A stretch of 64,000 bases of DNA from Tribonema minus (Eukaryota > Sar > Xanthophyceae > Tribonematales > Tribonemataceae). A program made the position numbers and the translations under genes. The stretch is taken from NCBI GenBank assembly GCA_017506865.1, contig JAFCMP010000014.1, positions 1-64,000 on the forward strand, written 5' to 3'. The notes under the pieces are model-generated. The model saw nothing but the letters and a program-made list of their open reading frames with translations. It was not told where the DNA came from and did not search any database. Positions within the stretch are counted from its first letter, which is position 1. Each line of letters begins with the position of its first letter. Shown one piece after another: positions 1-11,600 of this stretch.

Positions 1-1
1 G

Positions 2-250
2 CTGGCGGCGCGCCCCGCAGCCGTCCTGCACACGCGCAGCGAGCACATTGCACGCGCGAGCTGCCCGCGATGGACCGCAGCATGCGAGCGACAGCCGCTG
101 CGTCAGTCGGGCGCGTCCGTGGAGGCGCTCAACGGCGTCGACCTCAGGATGTCCGCCGCCGCCGGCGCGCCGCCCGCGACGGGCCCGTGCTGCGCGCACT
201 GCGGCGCGGGCCGGGCGGCGCGGCGGCTGCGGCCGCGGCCGCGGCTGCTG
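2..250 (+). other. Possible partial exon at left edge
   Basis: A frame open from base 2 runs through about 80 codons and reads as a plausible, only moderately low-complexity protein with a Cys-Cys-Ala-His-Cys-Gly cluster near base 205-222. It then turns into a GCG/CTG-rich stretch. I see no clear splice donor or stop that fits a known family, and the upstream part is outside the window. It may be the end of a neighbouring gene or chance coding potential in GC-rich DNA. Confidence 0.2.
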
Positions 251-528
251 CTGCCATGCAGCTGCCACATGCACGTACCCGCCTCTACCGTTGGGCTCGG
301 GGCGCGATAGCACCTGTCACGGCAGGTTGCCGTTCCCCCCCCCCCCCTCCCCCTCACAGTGCGCCCCACTTTATTCGTTTCGACTCATCGTGTAATTTCT
401 GTAACAGTGGTGGTGGTGGTCGTCTCGTACTGGGTGTGGTCGTTCATGTCCATACAGAGAGCAGCAGCAGAAGAAGCTCGAGAGCAGTTTGCCAGCGCGC
501 CTGCGTGGCCCGGGGGTTGCGTTGCGGG

Positions 529-562
<34 letters not shown>

Positions 563-1867
563 GGACACGTGTTTCACACGCCCCCCCTACCCCCCCCCCC
601 CCCCCCACCCTCCCCCCTCCCCCTGCGCCCCCGCCCCTTCCATCACGAGAGACCGGACACTTGTGCCGGCGTCCCGCAGGCGCACCCGTCCGCACATTGC
701 CGCCGCGGTGCGTGTGTCTCTGGGTTTCTTTGCGGTGTCGCCGCCGCCGCGCGCGCGCCTGGGGCTCTTCAAGCCCCAGTCTAGCCCTACAAACGGGCGC
801 GGCAGCGGCGATACGCGCTCTTCTGCAGCAAGCGGCAGAGCGAAGTGGGGTCTGGGGGGTCTCCTTGCCCCCGCATTGCCCCCCCCCCCCCCCCCCCCCC
901 ACCCCCCCGTATTTCAGGCCATCTGTGTGTCCGACAGCAGCGGCGCGGAGCCGCGTTGGTTCCGCGGTTTTCTGCCCCCCCTTTGTACCCTTGCGCGCGT
1001 AGATTAGCCGGTACAGCTCGCGCGCCAGCGGCGGCGGCGGCAGCAGCAGCAGCAGCAGCAGTAGCCTGCGGTCACAGCCCAGCAGGCAGGTTTACTACTG
1101 GCGGATGCACACACAGGCGCTTAGCTCAATGACATATGTATGCGCTTGCCCCTGCAGGGCGTGCGCTCTATTGCCAGTGTCGTTTGGGGTCATGCGTGCT
1201 GCCTGCTGTCGGCCTGTTATGCCTGCTGTCAGTCTGTGATGCGTTGGTTGGTGTGTTGTTCACTGGGTAGGTATGCTTGGTCATGACGGCTGGCTCTGCA
1301 CCATGGATTCCATCTTGTTGACCGGTCAATTCAAAGGGGACGACAGCATGCCAGACTCCGACCATTGCACGTTCTTTGTCTCACACGTGTACTCGTTCGC
1401 TTTTGATTTTGTATCTGTGCGTCGTACGTATCAGAGGTATTGTGAGTTTGTCATTGCGCCGTTCAACACGATGACAGGTGTGCTTGTAGCAATTGCTTTG
1501 CAGGCACTTTCACAACACATGCTATGATCGCGTGTGCATAGTCAACAGTTGCCAGGTTTGACCTGTGGGCACGAGAATCGTTGCAGGCAGACCATGCAAG
1601 TATTTGGAGCCAGTATGTATCGAGCAAAGGCCACTGCCATTGCAATGGCGCAGGTTTGTGATTCTCATGGCTCCAGCAAGCAACACAGCCAGTAATTCAC
1701 ACTGCTGGCCCGCGATGACGCGGTTTGCATACCTCAGGTATGTCAACCCTGCTTGCCCCCCCCCCCCCCCAACCCAAATCCGCTTTCCAGGGGTCCCTTG
1801 TGTAACGTGACTTGAACTGCCCGGAATAAAAAAGTATGATTTGCCCTGCGTCAAACGGATAAGCACG
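251..1867. other. Gene-poor stretch with long G and C runs
   Basis: No supportable gene. It holds a 30-nt uninterrupted G run (532-561), a C-rich block (584-606), a 22-nt C run (879-900), a short CAG run near 1042-1061 and a C run near 1757-1772. From about 1100 the base composition falls to a more even GC, which fits an upstream region for the kinesin gene starting at 1868. Confidence 0.5.
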
Positions 1868-4800
1868 ATGACCGCTGACCCACAGATGCTGCGGCCGCCA
1901 GTGCGTGAGACGGTGCGAGTGTACTGCAGGCTACGGCCGAGGCTGGAGTGTGATGATGAACGACCTGCGGTCGATGAGGCCGCCGGCACGCTGTTGACGG
2001 AGGTGGCCACTGATGGCAACAACGAGTGCTGCATAGATTCCTGGCACCCAGATGGGACCTTCACTTACAGGTACGCTGCGGTACATTTGACGACACCTAG
2101 AGTCCAATCTGGAAAAAGGTTGCATGCAAGTACGGTCGGGAGCTCGAGCTTGTCGAACGACTTGAAGTTGTTCGACTCACTTGCAGCACGAGACCGAAAG
2201 AAGCATGCTGTTGCCGTAGCGGTGCTTGCAAGGCTCCCGAAACGGGAAACGCGGAAATTACACGTCCCAACATTCCATGTTGCCCAAAGGACGCTGAACA
2301 GCTGCAGCCACTCCGCTGCGCATCTGATGCTCGTGATGCCATTAGGGCAGGGCACACAGCGCCTTGCAGATCAGCGCCGCATGCCACCTACACCACAACA
2401 TCCACGTCTCTGCCGCGCGTGCGCAGGCGCACGGCCACTGGCGGCGGTGTCACTGGCGGCGGCGCCGGCAACAACGGCACCACGCGCGCCTTCAAGTTTT
2501 CGGGTTTCCTGCCGCCGGCGTGCGCGCAGGCGGACGTGTACGCGCGCGTGGGCGCCGACATCGTGCGCGGCGTCGCCGCTGGCTACAACGGCACCGTACT
2601 CGCCTACGGCCAGACCGGCAGCGGCAAGACGTGGACCATGGCGGGGGGGGGGGCGTCCGCGGGGATGGGCGGCAGCGGCAGCGCTCATCAGGGCACCAGT
2701 GCTACCAGCGCCGCCGCTGCCGCTGGTGCTGCGGCCGATGGCGAGATCTGCGGAGGAGAGCGCGGCGGCGGCAGCGGCAGCAGCGGCGGCGGCGGCGATG
2801 GCGGCGGCGACAGCGGCGGCGGCAGAGGCGGCGGCGGCGGGCAGCGGCGGCGGCGGCGGCGGCGACAGCGGCGGCAGCTGCGGCGACGAAGATGAGCACG
2901 CCGGCATCACGCCGCGCGCGCTGCGGCACCTCTTCGCCCTGCTGCGCGCGCGCGGCGGCGCCGCCGTGGTCACGGTCAGCTACCTGCAGATCTACTGCGA
3001 GGTCGTGCAGGACCTGCTGGAGCCGGAGCGCGGGGGGGGGCTGGTGATTCGCGAGCGGCCGGGGGGGAGGTCTTCGTTGAGGGGCTCAGCAGCAGGTGCG
3101 CGCGGCGCTGGTGCTGCCGCTGTACTGAATGCCTCCATCGAAACTGGGGTCCATACATGTGCAAGTTGAACTTGGGTAAGGGGCGCTGAATGCTACAGGA
3201 AGAAGTGGGATCAATCAATCAGTTCTTCGAGTTGAAGTGGGATAGAGTATGCCGCAGCCTGAGTGCATCTGCTGCCCAGCATGCCGCGCTGTATTGCACT
3301 TGTGTGCACTTGCTGTGTGTGAGTCATGATGTGGCAGGAAGGGGGGGGGGGGGAGAGGGCCTATTCGGAGGCGGCGCCAGTACAGTACGCAGTTACACAG
3401 CACAAAGTGCACAGTATAGCAGCGCTCACCAGCGCTGCCGCGCCTCGCCTGGTGCGGCAGCGAGAAGCCGCGGCACCATTTTCAATACAATGGTAAAATC
3501 CTCCAAATGTAGCAAAAGCTGTTCCTACTGATGAAAACGTAGTACTTCGAAGTAGGTTATATTTGAGAAGACATGTTTATGGGCCCTGGTGGTCCTTAAA
3601 CCGCCACGGACTCCCTACTTGCAGCAAAAGAGCCATTGTCGTTGACGACAGTGGTGTAGCGGAGGCGCCCCGAGCGTACACGCCCAGACTTTGTCGCACA
3701 TGAAACCGTGTGTGCGCACTCTCCGGCGGCGCGCCCCCGTACTCAGGCAGCAGTGCTCGGCGCGCGTGCTCTCGCGAGAGCTTCCGCCGGCCGCTCGGTG
3801 AGCCGCGCATTGCGTTGCAGCAGCGGCAGCAGCAGTAGCATCAAAGTAGCAGCAGCAGCAGCAGCAGCGGCAGCGGCAGCAGCGCGTGACCCGCGCACGT
3901 ATGGCGTCAGCAGAAGTGCCAATGGCGGAAACTGCAGTTCCAGCGGCGCCGTCCTCGCCGCCGCTGGTTTCGAAGGCCGGTCTCACGGCGGACAGAGCAG
4001 TTGCGCCCTCGCGCAGCTCCTCCTCGACTTGTCGACCTTAGCCTGAGCAGCCTCCTCACACGTTTTCGCGCACGCCCTTTCACACCTGCCCCGCACGGAG
4101 TCGTCGCAAGAGCGCGCGAGGCGCCTGCCGTCGTATCCCGATCCTGGCCCAGCGCCACGTGGCCCGCGGTAGCAGCAAACCCCTCACGCCGCACCCCCTG
4201 ACGCTACTTTGACCCTTGCCCTCGTCACGAGGCCTCGCCGTCAGACCTTACTCGTAACCCTAACCTTAACCTTGATCCAACAGCACATGTCGCGCCCCCA
4301 GCGCTGCCCTAACCCCCTGCCCTGAGCGAGGGCGCCGCAAGCGCAGGTGAGGCGCTCGCGCCGTCGATCCTTGCCGCCAACTCCCACCCTGACCCTGCCC
4401 CAGCCAGCAGCACTCCTGCCCGCGGCAGCAGCGGCACCGCCTCGCGCCGCGCCCCTGACTCTCTTTTCGGCGCTTGCCCTAGGCAGGGTTGTCGCAAGTG
4501 CGCGCGAGGTGCTCGCCGTCAACCCTCAATCCTCACCTGAACCCTCAACCTGGCCCTGACCCTAACCCTAACCCAGCAGCACTTGGCGGCGGCAGCAGCG
4601 CCCCCTCGCGCCCGCGCACCTGACGGCGCTTCCCCTGCGCAGGGCCGTTGCAAACGCGCGCGAGGCGCTCGCCGTCAAACAAACCTCAGCCCTAATCTGA
4701 ACCCTGACCCTGGCCATGGCCCTAACCTCCAAGCAGCAGCAGCAGCAGCAGCACGCGGCCCGCAGCAGCGGCACCGCCTCGCGCCCGCGCACCTGACTCC

Positions 4801-5421
4801 CTTTTCGACGCTTGCCCTTTGCAAGCAGGGTCGTCGCGAACGCGCACGAGGCGCTCGCCGTCGTCGCGCTCGGCGACGCGGGCCGCGTGACCGCCGCCAC
4901 TGTGCTCAATGCGCACTCCAGCCGCAGCCACGCCGCGGTGGTGGTGCGCGTGGAACAGCGCTCTGGCGGCAGCGGTGGCGGCGGCAGCGGCGGCGGCGGC
5001 GGCGGCTGCGCGGCAGCGGACGCGGCGGCGGCGCCCGATGGCGGCTTTGTGACCAGGTGGGCTGCGCGCGGGTGCGGCGCTGTCGCGCTCGCACAGTCAT
5101 GGGGTGCCGTGTGGAATGTTTGTATGGCGGCGCTTGCGTGCGCGTGACGCCGTCTGCGGTTACGCGAACTGCTGAGCGCGCGTCGCGGCGGCCGCGCCGA
5201 GGCGTGCGGTGCATGCGTTCGAATGGCGCTGGCTCTGGGGAAGGGGCGCGCCTCATGGTGGCCGGGATGCGAGTCAGGGTCAGAATTGAGGGTGACATGA
5301 GGCCCGCAGCCACGCTGCATAGACGGCAGCCACTTGACAGCGCTGCGCTCACCGCATCATTTGCGCACGAGCATTGCGGCTCTGCTGACCCTTCCCCCCC
5401 CCCCTCCCCCCTCCCGCTGCC

Positions 5422-5454
<33 letters not shown>

Positions 5455-5626
5455 GCCGCGCGCAGGAGCTCCCTCGTCCTGGTGGACCTCGCGGGCAGCG
5501 AGCGCGCCAAGCTGAGCGCTGCGCGTCACCAGCGCTTCGAGGAGCTGCGTGCCATCAACCTCTCGCTCAGCGCGCTCGGCAACTGCGTGGCGGCGCTTGC
5601 GCGGGGCGGCGACGCCGGCGGCAGCA

Positions 5627-5666
<40 letters not shown>

Positions 5667-8600
5667 GGCGCACGTGCCGTACCGCGACTCCAAGCTGACG
5701 CGCCTGCTGCAGGGGTCGCTCGGCGGCAACGCACGCACGGCGCTCGTGGTGACGGTGCCGTCGACCGGCGACGCCGGCGGGGAGGCGCTGGCCGCGCTGC
5801 AGTTCGCGGCGCGCGCGACGCGCGTCGCCGTGCGCGCCGCCGTCAACGTCCACAGAGGCGAGTGCAGGGGGCCGCGCGGCGCTGGGTCGGGCGCGCCTGT
5901 CGCGTTGCTTGCGCGCTGCGCGCATCGAAATGGCGCAGCGGCCATTTGTCAAGTTGACCCGCTGCTGCTGCTGCCCTGAGGGTTGGGGGTAGGGGAAGGG
6001 TCCAGGGGGGGGTTAGAGTTGGCATTCAGGTTAGGGTGAGAGTTAGGGTTAGAGTTACGGTGAGCTGACCTGCTGCTGCTGCCCGGATGCTCCGGGGACT
6101 CGGTCATGTGCACCCAGAGTACCCCCACTTGAGTGTTATTATGACAATGTATTTGCATGTATGTGTGCATCTCATTGCAGAGTTTGTGTGCTCATCGTGA
6201 CGCCGTCCGCTCGCTCAGGTGCAAGTAGTCTCAAGTATATGCTGTGAGTATGTTTTGTATACCTGTGTTTTACCTCATTTCAAAGCTTTGTTTGCCCGTC
6301 ATGACGCTGTTGACTTTGTCTGGCAGACCTGGAGGGACTCTGCGAGGGCCTGCTGAGGGCTGGGGTTAGGGTTAGGGGTAGGGTTAGGGGTAGGGTCAGA
6401 GTTAGGGTTAGGATTAGGGTTAGCTGATCTGCTGCTGCTGCCCTGACGATCCGGCGACTCAGTCATATGCACTCAAAGTACTCTACTTGAGCGTTGTGCG
6501 ATGGTGTATGCGCATGCGTGTGTGCATCTCATTGAAATGTTTGCTGACGCCATCCGTTCGCTCACTTGCGTTGTCTGGCAGACCTGGAGGGGCTCTGCGA
6601 GGGTCTGCAGAAGCAGCTCGATGCGTCCACGGAGGAGTGCAGCCGCCTGACGATTGCCAGTGAGTTCCGCCACAAGTTAATTTTCAGACTACACCGAAGC
6701 ACGTACTGTGGCATGTTCTTTTACTTGACCATCGCCAGTGAGTCCCGCCACAAGTTCATTCCCAGACTACATCGAACGTACTGTGCAAGCCCTTCTGCAG
6801 TCACGCCAAGGCTCCCCGCTGAGCTTTCGGTCGAACATGCACATACTCTTTAATCACAGACGGCATCCACAGAGCATGAAACTGTATGTGCCGTGCGTAC
6901 AGGCACGCTTTCAACCATGTTGCTGCGGTGGCACTAGTGGTAGACCAATGGAAATGGGGCCCGGCAGCTGAGCACTGCCATGCCGCAAATGCCCATATGT
7001 ACGTACGATATGCGGCACTGGCACCAGGCCCACGTCGCTGCCGTCTGGGACTCCGCGAGCTTCGTTCTGCTGCCGCTGCCAGGCACCGCACGGCTGGGGC
7101 AGGCCAGCAGTCGAACGTACCCGTACATTATTACTCAAGCGGCGAGCGCAGGCGCGCGTCAGTGCGCGTGGAAACGCCCCATGGCGCTCGCGCCCCGTTC
7201 TGGCCGCGCCGCGACGGCGGGCAGCAGCGCTCACCAGCGAACCCCCCCCCGCTGCTGGCGAGGCGCCGCAGTCGAGCGGCGTCCGACGCCCGCACAGTCG
7301 ACGTACGCGTGAAGCCGGGGGCGAGGTCCACGCCGGCACGTGCGGCGTTCGACGTGCCGCGGCATCTTGCCCGGCGGACGGCCCGCGCTGAGCGCCGCCG
7401 CGCCTGTGCGAGCCTCCGGTGTGGCGTGGGAGGCCGCATACCCGTGCTCTGACCCTGGCGCGCTGCTGCTGCCGCCGCGCCGCGCGCCGCAGACGGCGCC
7501 CTGCAGGGGCAGACGGAGGCGCTGCAGGGGCGGCTGGCGGCGGCGGCGGAGGCGCGCGCCGCGCTTGCGGACCAGCTGCGCGTGTCACAAGAGGCGAGTC
7601 AGAGTCAGAGAGTCAGAGTCAATGAGCCAGAGTCAGCGAGTCAGAGTTAGCAAGTCAGTGGGGACGGCTGGGTGCCCGTGTCTGTCTAGACCGTGTGCGC
7701 GGCGCGCCCTGCCGCCGCCGCCGCGCGCGTGCGTCACCGGTTGAAGAAGCGCTCGCGCCGCTGGGGCATGCGCGCGGTCTGCCGCGGCCCCGCCCCTGCG
7801 CGTGTCCCAAGCGGGCGAGTGTGCGTATGCGCGCATCGCGCCAGCGCGCGCGGTGCGCCCCGCCGTTACGTGGCCAGACAAATGCTTGCGCTGCAGCGGC
7901 GGGCGGGCTGCCGCGATTAGCTCCGAGGCGCCGTTCAAGGCGGCGAAGCGGGAAGGAATAGCGCAGCAGGGAGCGTGTGGCTGGCGCCGCTGTCTGCCTG
8001 CACTGCGCACAGCGGACTGCGCGCGCAGCCCCGTGTGCAGGCTGCGGTGTCATCGTCTGTGTACGAACGTATGTGTTGTGCGTAAGCCTACGATTGCGCG
8101 CTGCCGAAGGCCCTGTGGCGTGCTTGCGGCGAAATGCCGTGTGGCGCAGCAGCGTTCACGCAACGAGATGCCGTCTCTACGGCAAGGGATTATGCTTTCG
8201 ACGCTGCGGTCATGTGTGTTGTGACCCGTGAATGAATCACTGCACGGGGCTTGTTCTATGTCAGAAGGCACTGCTGCACGTGGAGTCATCGCCGCAGCTG
8301 CTGCCGCAGCCGCCGCTGATTCCCAACAGCCAGTGCGCTGCCGCAACAAGCTCGCTCCGAGCTCCGAGCGTACGTCATTGAACTCGCGCAAGTCACAACA
8401 GCAGCGCACACACCCTGCGCCGCATGAATCACCCCCCACCTGTGCGCATTCCGCCAGGCTTCGGCGCCAGCACCGCTGCGCCGCACGATGTCGCAGCTGC
8501 GCGGCGCTGCCGCCGCCGCAGCCGCCGCCGGCCCCTGCAGCCGGCGCGCCGCCTTGCGCTCTGAACGACAAACAGATCGCAACAGCCTGCTCTCACACTT

Positions 8601-11600
8601 TTTTCCACGCCCCTGTGCGCTCACGCCAGGGCTTCAGCGCCAGCATCGCCGCGCTGCGCGGCGCCGCCGCCGCCGCCGCCGCGGACCCCGGCAGCGGCGA
8701 CGGCGAGCGCGCCGTGGCCGCGGTGGAGTCCGTCGACGTCAGGTGGCGCTCTGAGCTGGCGGCACTGCAGGCCGCGCACGCCGAGCAGGTGCGAGCGCCG
8801 CGCTTCGAGAGCGCAATGTGCATGCACAACTCCCATGTAGTTCGGCGGTCATGCACAGCTCCATGTACTTTGCGCGGTCTACGCGAGCAGGTGCGAGCGC
8901 CACGCGTCAAGAGCGCAGTGCGCATGCACAACTCCATGCACTTCGGCGGTCATGCACCGCTCCATCTACTTTACGCAGTCTACGGCATTACGTGCTCTGT
9001 ATGGGTAACGTGTGCGGCGTTGCAGCCCCCGCACGCCGAGCAGGTGCGGCGGCGCGCTCCGGGGCGAGAGCGCGGCGCGTCGAGAGCGTACACTGCTAGT
9101 GTGCATGCACAGCTCCACGTGCTCGGCGGTCAACGACATCATGCGCTCTGTATGGGAACTACGTGAAGTAACTTCAGCATTCGATCTCCATGACCACATG
9201 ATTTAAAGGGGTTTTTGAAGGGGGCATATGACACCAGCTGAGCAGCGCTGCAGGGCGCGCACGCCGAGCAGGCGCGGCGGCGCGCTCCGGGGCGAGAGCG
9301 CGACGCGTTGAGAGTGCGGTGTGCATGCGCAGCTCCTGGTACTGAGTGCTTTTGACTGATTCTTGCCGGATGCGCGAATGAGCCCAGATGGTGAATGCCC
9401 AGCTTTCTGCCAGAATCCATCTGCATCTTGCGATCACCTCGAAAACGTCTCAGTGCGCATTGACGTTCGCTTCTTCATGACATCACCGCATGGCTTGGAG
9501 GTCTACGACATCACGTGCTAACCTTGACCCTAACCCTATGTGTGGGCAGTACGTGAAGTGATCCCAGCATTCATTCTCTCTTACCACATGACTTGAGGGG
9601 CGCGTTGAAGTGTTGAAGGGGGCATATGACACAAGCTGAGCGCTTTTGCGGCGCGTGTCACATCGGCGCCAGCGCTCGCGCGCGCCGCGTTCAGTGTCGG
9701 CAACGCGACTCGGCGCCTTCCAGCCTCCAGCGCGCCTTGCAGCGGCGCGCGCGCGGTCGGGGCACCGGTCGCAGATTCCATTCTGCACGGTCGCTAGGGT
9801 CAGAGTGGTCAGGGTTTTGCTGCTGGCGCCCGTCGCTCTGTGCTGCGCAGGGCGTTCCCACAAGGCTCATGGGCGCTCGCACGGCCGCACTGTGACTGGA
9901 CCTCCGTCGTAGAGTCCCTTGTCGTGCACGGAGCGCCTGTGCAGGCGCGCACAGGGCGCACGAGGTGGCGCTCAGGGTCAGGGTTAGATTCAAGGTTTGT
10001 ATTACGCATAGGGCCTGCCTGCCGCGTGGAACGGTTGCACGCGGGAGCAGACGCAGCGGCGCAAGCGCGCAACGCAGCGCACGTCGAAGCAGCTTTCATT
10101 CTCAGCTTCGACGCCAGCGCCTGTGCACGAAGGCGGCGCAGCGCCGCCACCGGCGGCGCGCGCAGCGGCCAGCGGCGCGGACTGCGCGCGCTGCGCTGCC
10201 TTGCTGTGGCAGGGGCGAGGCGTGCGCGCGCCGCTAACCTGAGCGCTGACATCAGCCCACGCCCGCACGCAAAGACGCACGGCGCGCACGCAGAACAGCG
10301 GCAGTGGCGCTGCTGCGCCCCCCGCGCACCCGCGCCAGACGCGGCAGCTGCGCCGCGCGCGCGCACGCGGCGCAGCCCCGAGCGCCGCCCTTGCTTTAAC
10401 GCCCCAGCGATGTGATGCGCACAGGTGCACGGAAACCGCTGGATGACGCCACGCACGACGCTGACTAGCCCCTGCCCTCTGCCCACCGCCGCCGCCGCTG
10501 CCGCCGCCGCCGTCGCCGCAGGTGCGGCAGCTGCGGCGCGAGCACGAGGCGCGCGTCGCCGCGTACCGCGACTCCGCGGCGGCGGCGGCGGCGGAGTGCA
10601 GCGCGTGCGAGTACGAGCTCGCCAAGGAGCGGGAGGGGCACCTCGAGACGCTGCGCGCGCTGCGCGGGGCGCAGGAGAGCCTCAGGTGCGCGCACGCTCG
10701 CGTCGTGTTGGAGCACGCGCCGCCCCGGTGTGACAGCAGCTGTCGATGCCAGCGCGTGTCAGCGTCGTACTGGCTCTGTCGATGCGACACGTCGGCATCG
10801 TACCGGCGCGGAAATGCGCCACACCGGCGACATCTGGGCGCGCAATCGAAGCATTTGCGTCGGCGGCAGCGGCGGCGGCGTGGCAGCGCAGGCGCTCCAG
10901 GCGCTGCGCACGGCGCGCTAGAGGGCACGAGCGCCGCCCAAATCTCGATCGGAGAAGACCCCTCGGGCGCGCATGCCAGAAGAGCTCGCTGCGCGTGTTC
11001 ACGCGTCGGTGTCGGCCGCATCTCTGGCTCCGAACGCAGCAAAGGGTATGGCGAGGGGGGGGGGGGGGGGGGGGGGTTGCTGCTGGTCAAAGTGGCGCAG
11101 GCTTAGGAGAGTCACATGCGCGGGCGCTGTTGATGGAGACATTGGCGGCCCATGCTGATACCTGCGGGTCTTCACGCGCGTATGGGAGCAGATTAAATGG
11201 CCATTTGTGCGCAGCGACATGTCCGGGTACGCGTGCGCCAGCTTTAAGTCTGCAGTTGAACTTGCACACTCAGAGAGTTTGCTGACTCATTGGCCTGTGC
11301 CGGCACCGCCTTCGACAGCGACATTATCAGTGGTATGCACGACTCTATCGCCGCTGCGAACTCTGCTTCAGGTGTAGGGTTAGGCCTAGTGTGACAGTCA
11401 GGGCTAGAGCACTCATTCACCTTGTTGACCTCCGGCAACCGCATGTCATGGCACTTGATTATTCCTAGTCCTAACTCTAATTTCAACCTGACCCTAACCT
11501 TATCAACAACTCTAGTCCCCTGCCTCACGACTCTATATGTAGTGACATCAGCCGCACCCTGCGGGGAACACGAGACGCGTTTGCGCGCGTGGCGTCTCAC

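Noticed and set aside
4906-5952. Long minus-strand frame opposite kinesin exons 3-4
   Set aside because: The plus strand carries switch I and switch II of kinesin in phase; the opposite frame is Arg/Ala-rich noise.
10002-11090. Long minus-strand frame of over 350 codons across kinesin exon 8
   Set aside because: A shadow of GC-rich sequence opposite a conserved coiled-coil exon; composition is Arg/Ala/Pro with no domain.
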